Assembly (NCBI GenBank): GCA_017311185.1
Contig: JAESUZ010003526.1
Location: forward strand, 1,302,001 to 1,366,000
Source: Proteles cristata cristata
Taxonomy: Eukaryota; Chordata; Mammalia; Carnivora; Hyaenidae
Direction of reading: 5' to 3'
Length of the DNA stretch: 64,000 nt
In this document: piece by piece, positions 25,690 to 37,505 of the stretch
How the letters are laid out: each line of letters opens with the position of its first letter
How positions within the stretch are numbered: the first letter of the stretch is position 1
Notes under the pieces: generated by a model
Seen by the model: the letters and a program-made list of their open reading frames with translations, nothing else
The model's database searches: none
Told to the model about the DNA's origin: nothing
Program-made: the position numbers and the translations under genes

Positions 25690-27300
25690 CCATTTTTTTA
25701 AAACTTAAGAATGTATGTAGGTGTGGCAAAGCGGGCGCTCTGCTTGCGGGTTGCAGCTGGGAATTAGGTTAACCTTCCAGAGAAAGAGGTTTGGTAGTCC
25801 ATACCAAAGGTCAGGAACGCCTCTCCGAAGATGCTGTCTGAAGGAAGTGCCCTGATCTTTGAAAAGGCACACGTGCTGGTTAGTGGTCATATTTGTGAGC
25901 TGCCCACCATGGGAACCTTCCTCCCGTGTTTGGGGGATCCCCCCAACTGGAATACCTGGGCTCGCTCTCCCAGCCTTTCTTGAAGCTCTGCTGAGGGCAC
26001 CTGACCTCGGTTTAGCCAAGCAAAGGCATTGCCCTGTGCTTTCTTTTAGGGAGATCTTGATTTAAGATGCAGGAGAACGAAGGATTCGCTCTTGGGGTGG
26101 TAGTGACCCCAGAAGCTCTGGCTTCTAGGGCTTCTGGCTGGTTGCTGGCGACTTTGCAAGCACAACACCAAGTCCCATGGGCTCTGGCTTGGTTCTCAGC
26201 TCTCTTGGCAACTGCTTTTCTCTGGCCATGATGGGTGCGAGAAAGACCCCCCTCTCGCGGGTGAAGATTTTTTACGTTAGGGTGTTTTCGCTGCCGGCAG
26301 CAGACGCCAGAGCTGACCAACTTTGCTGGGAGGCTTTCAGGGCCTTGGAATTGTGGAGAAATAGCCTGAGCGGGGACGAGGGGGAGCTGAGGCGGGTCCT
26401 CAGGGGTGGTCTCGTGGCGGGGGACTGTCCGGCAGGGTGGTGCTGCTCACAGCACAGGCCGGGGCTTCGTCAGCCTGCGAGCCAGGACGTGGGGGGCGCC
26501 CGGCCTGCTGGCCATGCTTGGGTCGCTTGCCTACCCACTTGGCATTTGCCACTCTACCTCCTCTTTCTTCGTCCTGCTCTGGTGATGATGCCCAGGGCAT
26601 CGCTGGCCCCTGGCTCCTGGCTGGAGGTACAGCAGCTTCTGGCTGCTTCTCCCTGGCTCCCATCCTGCCCCGGGGCGGGGGGGGGTTCAGCAATGGCTGT
26701 GCCCGCCTCCCCACCCCCAAGTGCAGTGCTTACCGTAACCCCCTTCACTGGCCCTGCTCACTGCATGTCCGCCCCTCCCCCGGCCGCCTGGGGTGCTGAG
26801 CCCCCCCCCAATTGCTTTCAGCGCCCCCTGCTGGCGCCCACACCCAAGTGAGTGGTCCATGAAATTCCCTTGCGAACAAAAGCTCAGTCTGCCTTTGTTT
26901 CCTGCCAGGACCCCGACTGACACCAGGGCTTTCTCTGGGTTTGCTCAAAAAGCCCGGCAGCCCGTGGGCCATCTTAGACGACAGCCAAAGACAAGGACCC
27001 CGCCCCGCCACCAACTCTCTGTCGGGACTGGGCATCATCTCTCCAAAGGACTTTCCTAACATCACCCCGCCTCCAGCCCGAACCCGAGCCCGGAGAGGGC
27101 TGAGGAGGGCAGCTTTTAAGGGAACTCCTAGGAGCAGAGAGCAATCAAGGAGGGGGGAGATTGTGTCCCCGAACCCAGGCCATGTGAGGGTGCTCCAGGA
27201 AGGCTGAGGCTGTCTGCAGGGGAGACCCTGGCTACTGCAGCAGGGGAGGGGCTGTTGGGAAGAGGGCAGGGCCCACATGGTCACTGGCGGGACAAGAATG
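25690..27300. other. Intergenic, no gene recognised
   Basis: Mixed GC-rich DNA. Frames of up to about 220 codons occur, on both strands and overlapping, without recognisable domains; I treat them as chance. Confidence 0.4.
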
Positions 27301-27310
27301 TGGCGTCCCC

Positions 27311-27554
27311 GGAGCACCTGGGTGGCTCAGTCGGTTGAGCGTCTGACTTCGGCTCAGGTCACGATCTCACGGTTTGTGGGTTCGAGCCCCGCATCGGGCT
27401 ATGTGCTGACAGCCAGCTCAGAGCCTGGAGCCTGCTTCAGATTCTGTGTCTCCCTCTCTCTCTGACCCTCCCCTGCTGTCTGTCTCTGTCTGTCTCTGTC
27501 TCTCTGTCTCTCTCTCTCTCAGAAATAAATAAAACCTTTTTAAATTTTTTAAAA
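27311..27554 (+). repeat. Felid Can-SINE (plus)
   Basis: GGAGCACCTGGGTGGCTCAG head and a TCTGTC-rich CT body. The 17-bp TSD AAGAATGTGGCGTCCCC differs on the right side by one CpG-to-TpG-type change. Confidence 0.95.
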
Positions 27555-27571
27555 AAGAATGTGGCATCCCC

Positions 27572-28340
27572 TGAGCACACATCAGGCATCTTTTACTCCC
27601 TATACAGGCAGCAGGGGACACACAGGACTTTCAGCCCTCCTGGAGCTAGAGGGGAAACACGACAACATGAAATGATGAGCACAGTGAAAAAGAAAGCGGG
27701 GGAGGGGTGGGGAAGAAGGAGTGCTGGCCGGCTGACCTGGGGTCCCAGGTCCAACATCGTTTTTGTGGTGGGGGACACCTCCCCCCATATTTTCCCTCTT
27801 TGTCAAGAGGGACATTAGGAAGGATTTGGTGTCTCTCCCCTTTTTTCTTGGTAGTCCGGGGCAAGTTCAGTTGATGGGGCTCAAAGGGTGGCCAGGAGGA
27901 AAGCAGGTTGGAGTTGGGGAGGGACTCGAATGCCAGGCTACGTCACCTGAAGCGGAGCCCGAGGCCTGTGGCACTGGGGTGTGTGGAGGTATGATCTTAT
28001 ATCTCCTGCGTACCATTTGGGATTTATGTAGCCCGGGTGCTTGATTTTATTGTGATGGGGGAGAGGTGTGGGTGCTGCAGACCTGGGGAAAAACAGATAA
28101 TAGATTCCTCCTCCTTTCTTAAGATAAAGGAATGCATGCACATCGTTGGGAAAAAGGCGCGCTGAACAGCCCTTTATTGAGCAACAGCGGTCCCCACCCT
28201 GGCGTTTGAGTCCTTGGGGTGGGTCTTTTCCGTTTCACTGGGTGGCCACTTGGGGGCCCTTGCACACTGGAGGCTGTGTCGGCATTCTGAGAATGTTCAA
28301 CTCTGTTACCTGTTGTCCATTTTCTCTGTTCTCTCTCTCT
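27572..28340. other. Intergenic, nothing assigned
   Basis: No gene or known repeat recognised. Confidence 0.4.
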
Positions 28341-28342
28341 CT

Positions 28343-28457
28343 TTTTATCTTTAAAAATTTTATTTTGAAGTAATCTCTATACCCAATGTGAGGCTCGAAC
28401 TCACGACCCCAAGATCAAGAGCCTCATGCTTCACCGACTGAGCCAGTCTGGCACCCC
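28343..28457 (-). repeat. Short, old-type Can-SINE (minus)
   Basis: AAAATTTTATTTTGAAGTAA side, ATGTGAGGCTCGAACTCACG, ending AGCCAGTCTGGCACCC. Confidence 0.85.
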
Positions 28458-28721
28458 TCTGTTCTCTTTCTCATAATTTTATTAGCTGGATGCTGGGCCA
28501 TCCCAAATCGATCCTTTATTGGTTCTTATCTTTTGTCTGACATTTCCCATCTCTGTGTTTTTAATTCTAATTTCTGGAGCACACTCTTAATGTCCAACAT
28601 TCCTAATGACTAGAAAATTGGCTTTTCATGTTATTTTTATTTTCTAGTTCCCTTCCTGTTTTAAGGGATTATTTGGGGTATAATTTACGTATTGTAAAAT
28701 GTACCCACTCCTTACAAAATA

Positions 28722-28965
28722 TAGTTTTTATTTATTTTTTTGAGGGAGAGGGGGTGCAAGTGAGTGACGGGCAGAGAGAGAGAGAATCCCGTGAGAGGCA
28801 GTTAGGGAGAGAGAGAGGAAGAGACAGACGTGAGGCTCACCCAAAGCAGGGCTCATGTTTTACCCAAAGTGGGACTCACCCAATGTGGGACTCAGACTCG
28901 TGAACCGTGAGATCATGACCTGAGCCAAAGTCAGATGCTTAATGACTGAGCCACCCAGGCGCCCC
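28722..28965 (-). repeat. Felid Can-SINE (minus) in the L1M
   Basis: TTTATTTATTTTTTTGAGGG side; reversed head ends CCACCCAGGCGCCCC. Confidence 0.9.
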
Positions 28966-29852
28966 GATAGTCATTATTTTTGAGAGGACTTTTCCACGAC
29001 AAAACCAAGAGGAAGGTACAGAGGTTGCCGTGTAGCCCCTGCCCCCACGCACGATCGACGTGCCTGATCGACGTGCCCTGGCAGAGTGAGACATTTGTTA
29101 CAGTGAGTGAACTGTCATTGACACATCGTCATTACCAAAAGTCCATGGTTCACATAGGGATCACTGTCGGTGTCTTACATTCTATGGGTTTGGATGGATG
29201 GATACCGACATCTCATCACGAAGCATCATATAGAAGAGTTTACTGCTCTAAGAACAGTGCTCTCCTGATTCCTCTCTCCACCCCCGGCAACCGCATATCT
29301 TCCTACTGTCTCCATAGCTTTGCCTTTTTCATAATAGCATATGATTGGGATTATACAGTGCGTAGCCTCTCAGAGGAGCTTCTTCGACTTAGTGATGTGC
29401 CTTCAAGTTTCTTCACTACCCTACCTCTCAGGCTCGGTAGCACATTTCTTTGTTGTGCTGAATAATATTCCATTGTCTGATGGGCCACCATGTATCCATT
29501 CACCTGCACAAGGACATCTTGGTCGCTTCCGGGTTGTTGGCCAGTGGTGAACAAAGCTGCTGTATTTGGGCACAGAACAAGGAGTGTGATTGCTGGATCA
29601 TATGACAAAGAGTATGTTTAGCAATGGAAGAAACTGCTGACCTGTCTTCCCATGTGGCTGTACCACTTTGCACTCCCGCCAGCAATGATTGACAGTTTCT
29701 CTTCTGCCACAGCCTTGCCAGCATTTGATGGTGTCGGCGTTTTGGCTTTTTGCCTTCTAATAGGTGTGTGGTTTTGTTGTTTTAATTTGCAGTTCCCTAA
29801 CGACATACGATGTGTCTTTTCGTAATGCTCATTTGCCATCTGTATGTCTTCT

Positions 29853-30096
29853 TTAAAAATTATTTTCTTTTATTTATTTTTGAGAGAGACAGAGAGGGTG
29901 CAAGTGAGTGAGGGAGGAGACAGAGGGAGAGAATCTCATGAGGGACAGAGAGAGATACAGAGAGAGCTCTGTATACAGTGTGCTCACCTGAAGCAGGGCT
30001 CAAGCTCACCAGATATGGGACTCAAACTCTCGAATGGTGAGATCATGACCTGAGCCAAAATCAGATGCTTAGCCAATGGAGCCACCCAGGCACCCC
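29853..30096 (-). repeat. Felid Can-SINE (minus) in the L1M
   Basis: TTTATTTATTTTTGAGAGAG side; reversed head ends CCACCCAGGCACCCC. L1M text continues on either side (CCATCTGTATGTCTTCTTT and ATCTGCATATCTTCTTTGG), which shows the TSD. Confidence 0.95.
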
Positions 30097-30324
30097 ATCT
30101 GCATATCTTCTTTGGTGAAGTGTCTCTTCAGATCTCTTGCCCATTTTAAAATCAGGTTGTGTTTTCTTACTGTTGAGTCAATTGCTCTTTTTTTTAATAC
30201 ATATATTATTTTTGTTATTGCTTTGTTTTGTAGTGTTTTATGAATGTGTGTCTTCTCTTCTTTGGGGACATAAATTATAACTGTGAAGTTTTCTTCTATT
30301 TCCTGCATTGTCTCTATTTCCTCC

Positions 30325-30517
30325 ACTTTTTAAATGTTTACTTATTTTGAGAGAGAGAGAGAACTGGAAAGAGGGGCAGAGAGAGAAGGAGAGAATCTTA
30401 AGCAGGCTCCATGCTCAGTGCAGAGCCTGATGTGGGGATCAATCCCATGACTGTGAGAACATGACCTGAGCCAAAATCGAGTCAGACGCTCAATGGACTG
30501 AGTCACCCAGGCGCCCC
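30325..30517 (-). repeat. Can-SINE (minus)
   Basis: TTTACTTATTTTGAGAGAGA side; reversed head ends GTCACCCAGGCGCCCC. Diverged. Confidence 0.85.
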
Positions 30518-30519
30518 TC

Positions 30520-31715
30520 CATTTGTTTGTTTATTTGATTTGGTCACGGTCTCATGTATTTGAGGCTTTCTTCAAACACCGGCTGCTGATTTGTTCCGAT
30601 TTGGGAGAAGGCTCTGGAACTTGTTAGGAAGCTCTGTGGACCCAGGTGGGGCTGGGCCTCGCTATGGCTGATGGGTCAGAAGTGTGTTCCCGTTAGAACA
30701 GGAAACCTGACTATAGCGGAACAACCAGTTGGTGGCATTTTAGTTTTGTTTTTACACAAAAAAGAAACAAAATACAGAAATGGACAGAGCAGGGCTACTT
30801 GAGAGTTTGTAACATTTTTCATTTCCTTCCTGTATTTTCGATGGATTTTGGAAGGAAGAGGAAATGAATGTGAGAGATAAATCCACCAGATCTAACCCCC
30901 TGGATTATTTACGTACTTCACCTTATTTTAAAGACTTTCTGGCAAGAAAGTTGCCTTTTATGAACGAAGAAGCTGAGGCTCAAAGAGGTAGCAGGACCAG
31001 GGCTCGAACCTGAAGTCTGTTCTTTTCCCATGTTTACGCCCCAAGAGACTTGTGATCCTGTGGGTCAGGAGGACATCAGCTTCTTGGGACACGTGTGGGA
31101 GCAGGCCAGGCCATATTCGGCGAGGACGTGGTCAGAGGGAGGCCCAGGTAGGGAGGAAGACAAGGACTCAGAGCCCATGGAGGGTGAGGAAAGCTTCTTA
31201 GTGCACCAGGCGGCCGGCACGACACAGGCCCTTGAGCGGACACACAGCACTTTCTGTGGTGCCTGCCCCACGGTGCCTGGTCAGCCAGGACGTGGCTTCT
31301 GTCGTTTTGCTTCCTGTACCTGCCTGCCCGTCAGCTCCCCGAGGACAGGAGCTGACCCTGAGCTCGTCCCCTGGCCCTTGGCACCTGGCAAACACCGGAG
31401 AGCCACCTCAAGAAGCTGATGGCTGGGGAGGGGCAGCTTTCCGTCCGGGTGCTAACACCTGCTGAAGGAAAGAAGCCTGGGTCCTGGGGTCCCAAGAAGG
31501 AAGGAGCAGAGCCATGGAGGGGTTTCAGCGAGGGGACGGGGAGTCCAGAGGCCTGGCAGAGGGGTGGCCGAATGAGGGAGAGCTGGTGCCGGGGGTCAGC
31601 TCATAGCACATGAGCGCTGTAAGGCCAGAGCAAAAGTGATGTCGCTTTGTAAACCACGCAGTGCCCTGCACATTCAAGAGCCTCTTCCGGGAGATCTTTT
31701 GGTAGAAACAATGGA
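30520..31715. other. Intergenic with a small MIR relic
   Basis: 30955-31035 is antisense MIR (GAAGCTGAGGCTCAAAGAGG, then GGGCTCGAACCTGAAG). The rest is unassigned. Confidence 0.45.
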
Positions 31716-31717
31716 AT

Positions 31718-31935
31718 GGGGCGCCTGGGTGGCTCAGTCAGTTGAGCGTCCAACTTTGGCTTAGGTCATGATCTCACAGTCCGTGGGTTCGAGCCCCGTG
31801 TCGGGCTCTGTGCTGACAGCTCAGAGCCTGGAGCCTGCTTCTGATTCTGCATCTCCGTCTCTCTCTGCCCCTCCCCTGCTCATGCTCTGTCTCTCTCTCT
31901 GTTTCTCAAAAATAAACATTAAAATTTTTAAAAAA
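31718..31935 (+). repeat. Felid Can-SINE (plus)
   Basis: GGGGCGCCTGGGTGGCTCAG head, GACAGCTCAGAGCCTGGAGC body and CTCAAAAATAAACATTAAAA tail: the SINE subtype with CTCAG/GACAG. Confidence 0.97.
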
Positions 31936-31939
31936 TCTT

Positions 31940-33320
31940 TTCAGGGAGGTCTAACATATCTCTGTCAGCATCTATGGATTGGTCTTTTCATTCATTGTGA
32001 GATCTTCCTGATTCTCGGTATTGAGACAGAGAAACTGGAGAGACCCCATGAAGAAAAGCTCTGTTTGTCTTTCCCCTTTTCCCCGCTCCTATTCTTGCTC
32101 TGACCTGCGCCGCACCCCCCCACCTTCAGAATGTCTTATAGGACAGATGATGTGTGTCCTCCTCATGAAGGCCAAGGAATTAATGACTTCTGTGGAGTTT
32201 TTCAGCACAACAGATAGCATTTAAGGAGTGACCAAGCAACTGGGCGAAGTTGCATGGTTTTCCAAGGTCACTGACCTGTCCAGGAGTAACTCGTGGAGGA
32301 CACGTACACACTGTCATTGTTCCTGGATCACTGACAGGAGACGGGCACCACTGTCCCCGTGAGAAGACTCTCTCTTCTTTCGGAGGCTCCCAGACGCTCT
32401 GTCTGTATCTGCGCTCTCTCTACAACCGTAACAGGCTATGTTCTCATTTCCTCTTGGCTCATGTTTGAGTTCTATGCTGTGCAAAAGCCAGTGACCCTCT
32501 TGGCTGGTCCCGTGGGACCCCCTGGGGGTCCAGGGACTGCACATCGGTATGATGAGTGATTTTCAAATGAAACCTGGAATATTTCTAATTATGTTATGAG
32601 GCACTGCGTCCTATTTAAACCGGTCTCAGCTGGCTTTCCCTGACTCCCCACTGGCCAGGAAAGAGGGGCACTACCTCAGTGTGCCAGGTGAGGGCAGAAG
32701 TCCGGGTCTCTCTGCCTCATGGACACCCCAGCGGCGGGGTGGGGGGGGGGAGTGGGGGTGGGGGGTGGGGGGGTGTCCTTGTGACTGCTGGATGGGTCAG
32801 AGGTTTGGCTCCCATGTGGCCTCTATTAACACTTCATCCTCAGGGAGGGCACTTGTTTCTGGCTGGGAGGAAAGTCAGGTCTCTCTCCTTGGCCTCCTCT
32901 GCATCAGCCAGGTGAGGCAGCATGTCTGGTTTCTCCACCCAGTCTCTGCTGGTGTGAGTGGGGGTGGGGCTGCGTCTCTTCTGCGTTGTCTGGCTGAAGT
33001 ATTTATTGTCTAAAAGCTTCTTGACTTGAAAATAAAATAAAAAATAAGATATGATATGATATGATATGATAAAATAAAATCTTCCTGACTTGCCAGGCTG
33101 TCCCTTTCCTGGGGTTTTGGCTAGAGAGACACGCTTTTTTTGTCTGTACATCCTGGCATTTAGAAGGCTTGCTCCACCAGCCCCCAGTCTGTGAGAGTGA
33201 GACAAAAGGAGAACCCAGAGCATGCACCTCTGTGTCATTCCTTGGGTTCCGAGGTCCCCAGCCTATCCGCTTTCTTTTCTCCATCTTCCAGCATCACTTT
33301 TTTATATTGTTAAAAAGGAA
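31940..33320. other. Intergenic with simple repeats
   Basis: No gene recognised. Contains a G-run tract (about 32738-32776) that could form a G-quadruplex and a GATAT pentanucleotide repeat (about 33047-33072). Confidence 0.5.
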
Positions 33321-33322
33321 CC

Positions 33323-34005
33323 GGGGCCACCTGGGTGGCTCAGTCTTTTGAGCATCCGACTCTTGATTTCTGCTCAGGTCATGGTGAGAAATTAGCCCAC
33401 CGACCCAATCAAAGGGGGGACGCAGAGACTCAGAGCACAGTGAAGCGAGGCTTTAATCAACATTATTGCAAGAGTGGGTGTCTGATGGACAGGCAGCCTT
33501 GGGGCAGTAACAGCAGACAATTTATCCCCTAACATGCAAGTCCCTCCCCTGATTCCTCATTGGCTGAGCACCACAGGGGTTACAGCCTTCAGTTCTTTGG
33601 CGCATGCTCATTGCAAAGCCCACAAAAAGAAGCCTGCAAAATGGAGAGGGAAAGAAGAACCAGGACGTGAATTGTCTAAGGGTTTGGGACTCCATAGTGG
33701 GGGAGGGTTGTACATATTTCCCTTCCCCACAATGGAGTCCCAAACCTGGGCAGGGGAGGTGCTATACATATTTCCAATAGGTCATAGATCTGTTAACTGG
33801 ACAGCACAGCTTTTATTTGATATTTCTGAAAACGAATCATCTCCCTTCTCACAGTCATGATCCCAGGGTCATGGGATTAAGCCTCCCATCAGGCTCTGCC
33901 CTGAGTGTGGAGCCTGCACGAGATTCTCTCTCTCTCCCCCTCTGCCCCTCTGTCCTGCTTGCGTGCTCAATCTCTCGTTCTATAACTGACTAAATAATAA
34001 ATAAA
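33323..34005 (+). repeat. Can-SINE (plus), split by a solo LTR
   Basis: Head at 33323-33382 (GGGGCCACCTGGGTGGCTCAG, then TGCTCAGGTCAT) resumes at 33854 (GTCATGATCCCAGG). The two parts join once the LTR is removed. Confidence 0.9.
33383..33853 (-). mobile_element. Solo ERV LTR (minus), copy 1, 471 bp
   Basis: Terminal inverted GTGAGAA...TTCTCAC and a 5-bp TSD, GTCAT (33378-33382 and 33854-33858). Minus orientation is inferred from an ATTAAA signal followed by a U5-like end near 33400-33450. Closely related to 36103-36643. It contains no viral coding sequence. Confidence 0.8.
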
Positions 34006-34381
34006 TGAAACAAGAAACCACGGAGCCAAAATGGAGTCACTATATTAAGCTCCACCAAGACTTAATACCTAACCTAATTGCAGTTTCAGCCTCTCCCATG
34101 AGTGGAACTTTTAACCAATCAATCTGGAATTTTCTGGTCAGCATTAGTGAGGTCATCTGCATGATACGACCCCCCCTGCCTGCCTTCCCTTAAGGGAAGG
34201 TGACCTTGCCTGAAACAGTCTTTCCTTTGCTAATAACATCCTGTCCCACCCATTACTGCCTATAAAAGCCTTCCATTCTGTGCGGCTCACTGGAGTACTG
34301 TTCTGCTTGTTTTCGGGGGATGGTTGAGTAGAAGCCAATTAGATATTTAAGTCTACTTAGTTGAATTTTTACGCCTTAACA
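34006..34381 (+). mobile_element. ERV LTR (plus), class-I-like
   Basis: Approximate TG...CA limits, a TATA box (TATAAAAG, 34261-34268), then AGCCAATTAGATATTTAAG near the end. A diverged relative lies at 55017-55370. No TSD is visible, so the limits are provisional. Confidence 0.6.
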
Positions 34382-34900
34382 GTATCTAATGTCCACGGTT
34401 TCTCCTGTCTTGCACAGGAAGAGGAAGAAGCATATCAATTCCATCTTCCTGCAAGCGGAAGTCCCTTAAACTGAATTCTAATGAGATGTAACGTCCATGC
34501 AGTGATAAGGACCCGTCTTCACAGACATGGGCAGCCGCTCGCCCCCACCCAGATGAAACATACCCAGAGCCCACAAGGCTCCCTTCCTTGGTCCTGGGAA
34601 GGACTCGTGTTGATTCACATTCTTGAAAATCCCCGGCTGGCTGGGTGGAGGGTGGATTGGTGAAGGGCAGGGGAAGGAGTGGGCTTCTCAGGCCGGTCAT
34701 CTGTTCCTGGTGGCCGCTGTGGGTGGGGCGGGGAAGATGATGAGACATCAGTTAGGACGAAGCCCCCTGGCGTGCCTGATTCGGGTGGGGATTCCTGCCT
34801 TTTTGCTGCCAGACTCACTGTTGGTAAGCAGGGGAGGACGGATCCTTGGGAGACGTGGGCACAGTGGGGTGAGCCGCCAGGCCTGCCTCCAAGGCCCTTT
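34382..34900. other. Intergenic, nothing assigned
   Basis: No gene or repeat recognised. Confidence 0.4.
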
Positions 34901-34904
34901 ACGA

Positions 34905-35095
34905 GCTAGCATTTATTGGGCGCCAACTGCACGTTAGGCTCTCTGCAACAGCCCTGCACAGGAGCGATTATTATCTTCAGTTTTACTGCCGGGAACCTGA
35001 GCTCGAGGGAGGGGGTGACGTGGCCTGGGGAGCGGGGTGGAGCCAGTGTTTGAACTGAGGCCTGCTTGATGCCAAAGCCAGGGTGCGACCCGGTG
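34905..35095 (-). repeat. MIR relic (minus)
   Basis: AGCGATTATTATCTTCAGTT, then GGGGTGACGTGGCC and CAGTGTTTGAACTGAGGCC read as antisense MIR. The rest up to 35690 has no recognised gene. Confidence 0.6.
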
Positions 35096-35699
35096 GCCCC
35101 CACAGCCTTGCTGCTCTGGCTCTGCTGAAGGAACGCGTAGGCCAGCTGGCCGGGGAGGTCCACACGCAGAGGTCTGGACCACAGCCGGCCCGGCGCTGTT
35201 CAGGCTGTCTCTGCTTCTGTCCAGCGGCAAGGCGCTGGGGAACCTGCGTCCAGCTGGGCAGGGTCTGTGATGGGAAGTTTGCTCCTCAGGGTCCAGCTGG
35301 ATGCGACTCCCAGCTTCCTGGCCGACAGCCTGGATGCCCAGACCCGGGTAGGTGGCATGGGGGCCGGAAACGGGGTGCAGCAGGCCAGCGGAGGGGTCCG
35401 GAGCCAACTCTAGATTCTGACTTGGGGGGGAAGATGATCCATGGGATGAGTTGGCTGCCAGCAGCCAAGAACACTGCCAGCCGGCGGGAACCTCCAGAAA
35501 GGTGCTTGTGACATCTGGTGTCACCACTGCCACCTCCTTCTTCCTCTTCTGCTGTCCCCCACGACCATTAGTGCTCCCCAACCTGAACATCCTGCTCGAC
35601 GCTGCCTTTGCCACAGACCTTCCTATCTCTCACCGTTTGAATTTTGGCTTCTCTGCTGTTTCGTTACACTCAGCAAATGTCTGTGGGGCCACCTGAGGC

Positions 35700-35855
35700 C
35701 TGACTGTTTCAGCCACTGAAGCAGCAGTGAAGAAACTGATGTGAGTGTGAGGAAGTCATGTAACCCCTCCAGGCCTCAGTTTCTTCTTCTGTAAAATGGG
35801 AAAACGGCTCATTCTCAAGTCAGGGGGTTGTGAGGGTTAACAAGAGGTGGCTGCC
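35700..35855 (+). repeat. MIR relic (plus)
   Basis: CAGGCCTCAGTTTCTTCTTC, TGTAAAATGGGAAAACGG and GGGGGTTGTGAGGGTTAAC. Confidence 0.8.
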
Positions 35856-36102
35856 GTCTCCAGGTGCCTCCTGCCCCTCCTCCCAACCCCTCAGACTGGC
35901 CCCCAGCGTCTCTCCCCTTCTGATCTTCCACGCCCACTACCAGGGCGAAGGGCCAAATGCTCTCCTGAAGACTCTGCCTTTCTGGTTCCCAGTTTTATTT
36001 TTAGAGTAGTCTAGTCTTCTTAGCCTGATAGCGAGGGACTTTCTGACTCTGAGCCCTTCCAAACTTCTTTCCTCCCCCTCTCCACATCCACATGCTCGTT
36101 AT

Positions 36103-36643
36103 TGTGAGAAATAAGCCCTCTGACCCAATCATAGGAGGGACGCAGAGACTCGGAGCACCGTGAAGCAAGGCTTCAATCAACATTCTTGCAAGAGCGGGTG
36201 TCTGATGGACAGGCACCCTAAGGGCAGTTACAGCAGACAATTTATCTCCCAGTGTGCAAGTCCCTCCCCTGATTCCTCATTGGCTGAGCACCCCAGAGGT
36301 TACAGTCTTACCCGGAAGTCACCTATGCCCGTGGAAGACAAAAAATAGTCTGATTGGAAGAAATGTACATTCCTGAAGTGATGCAGAGATTTCAGTTCTT
36401 TGGCTCGTGCTCATTGCAAAGCCCGTGAATAATAAGCCTGCGAATAATAAGCCCGCAAAATGGAGAGGGAAGAACCAGGAAGTGAAATGTCAGGGCTGGG
36501 GACTCCATTGTTGGCTGGGGGTGGGGGTGTGTGTGTGGAGGGGATCGTACATATTTCCAATAGGTTATAAACCTATCGTTAACTAGACAGGACAGCTTTT
36601 ATTTGGTCTTTCTGAAAATGGATCATCTCCCTGACTTCTCACA
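36103..36643 (-). mobile_element. Solo ERV LTR (minus), copy 2, 541 bp
   Basis: Begins TGTGAGAA, ends TTCTCACA, with a 5-bp TSD, GTTAT (36098-36102 and 36644-36648). Same family as the LTR at 33383 but with an extra internal segment (about 36310-36390). The separate TSDs show two independent insertions rather than the two ends of one provirus. Confidence 0.85.
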
Positions 36644-36659
36644 GTTATCCACTCAGGAC

Positions 36660-36935
36660 CTGATAGGAGCTGAATTGTGTTCCCTCAAAATCCACATGTT
36701 GAAGTCCTAACCCCCAGTGTCTCAGAATGTGATTCTATTTGGAGACAGTCTTTAAATAGACAATTAAGGTAAAATTCATTGGGGTGACCCTAATCTAATA
36801 ATTTGTGTCCATATAAGAAGAGATTGGGACACAGACACGGAGGAAAGCCACGTGAGAATCCAGGGAGAAGGCGGCCACCTACAGGTCAAGCTGAGAGGCC
36901 TCAGAAGAAACCAGCCCTGCCCAAAAAACCCCAAA
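36660..36935 (+). repeat. MaLR (MLT1/MST-type) LTR fragment (plus)
   Basis: CCACATGTTGAAGTCCTAAC, then GGTGACCCTAATCTAATAAT, AAGAAGAGATTGGGACACAG and GAGAGGCCTCAGAAGAAACC. Family assignment is from memory. Confidence 0.7.
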
Positions 36936-36951
36936 CAACAAACAAACACAG

Positions 36952-37099
36952 TGGACTGCCTGGGTGGCTCAGTCAGTTAAATGTCTAACTCTTGATTTCC
37001 ACCATCGAGTCCCACATCGGCGCAGAGCCTGCTTGGGATCATGACCTGAGCGGAAATCAAGAGTCCAACGCCTAACCGACTGAGCCGCCCGGGCGCCCC
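36952..37099. repeat. Head-to-head Can-SINE fragments (foldback)
   Basis: A plus SINE head (about 36956-37000) is followed by a minus SINE head (about 37037-37099, ending GCCGCCCGGGCGCCCC). The two arms can pair over about 45 bases, around a loop near 37001-37040. Confidence 0.85.
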
Positions 37100-37249
37100 A
37101 CCAGCTTGGATTCTAAACAGAAACGGCCTCAGCAATCAGCAACAGCTTTGCCTAAGTCTCTGGGTTAATCTAGTTGCTTAATCAACTATTTATTTATAAC
37201 TGGATATTTAGGATGCTTTAAAGCTTCCCCTTTAAAAGAAAACAAAACA

Positions 37250-37480
37250 GGGGCGCCTGGGTGGCTTAGTCGGTTAAGCATCCGACTTTCCGACTTTCGC
37301 TTAGGTCATGATCTCGCGGTTCGTGGGTTCGAGCCCCGCGTCGGGCTCTGTGCTGACTGCCAGCTCAGAGCCTGGAGCCTGTTTCAGTCTGTGACTCCCT
37401 CTCTCTCTGACCCTCCCCTGCTCACGCTGTCTCTCTCTCCTAGAAAGAAATAAAATAAATTAATTAATTAAAAAAATTAA
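37250..37480 (+). repeat. Felid Can-SINE (plus), young subtype
   Basis: GGGGCGCCTGGGTGGCTTAG to CTCCTAGAAAGAAATAAAAT, flanked by AAAACAAAAC-rich target sequence that extends into an (AAAAC)n run up to about 37505. The head has a short internal duplication (CCGACTTTCCGACTTTCGC). Confidence 0.95.
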
Positions 37481-37505
37481 AAAATAAAACAAAACAAAAC
37501 AAAAC

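Larger units (their letters stand above)
28480..30320 (-). repeat. Old L1M LINE (minus), broken by SINEs
   Basis: Antisense L1M-type 3' sequence: TTTGGGGTATAATTTACGTA, then GTACCACTTTGCACTCCCGC, AATAGGTGTGTGGTTTTGTT and GTGTCTCTTCAGATCTCTTG, in the order of old L1 3' ends. SINEs at 28722-28965, 29853-30096 and 30325-30517 interrupt or border it. No intact reading frame. Confidence 0.75.

Noticed and set aside
26177..27317. Frames of 190-224 codons on both strands
   Set aside because: No recognisable domain, overlapping on opposite strands, and no gene is expected here by synteny.
33383..36643. One complete provirus between the two similar LTRs
   Set aside because: The LTRs have different TSDs and the sequence between is host DNA, a SINE remainder and another LTR, without viral genes.
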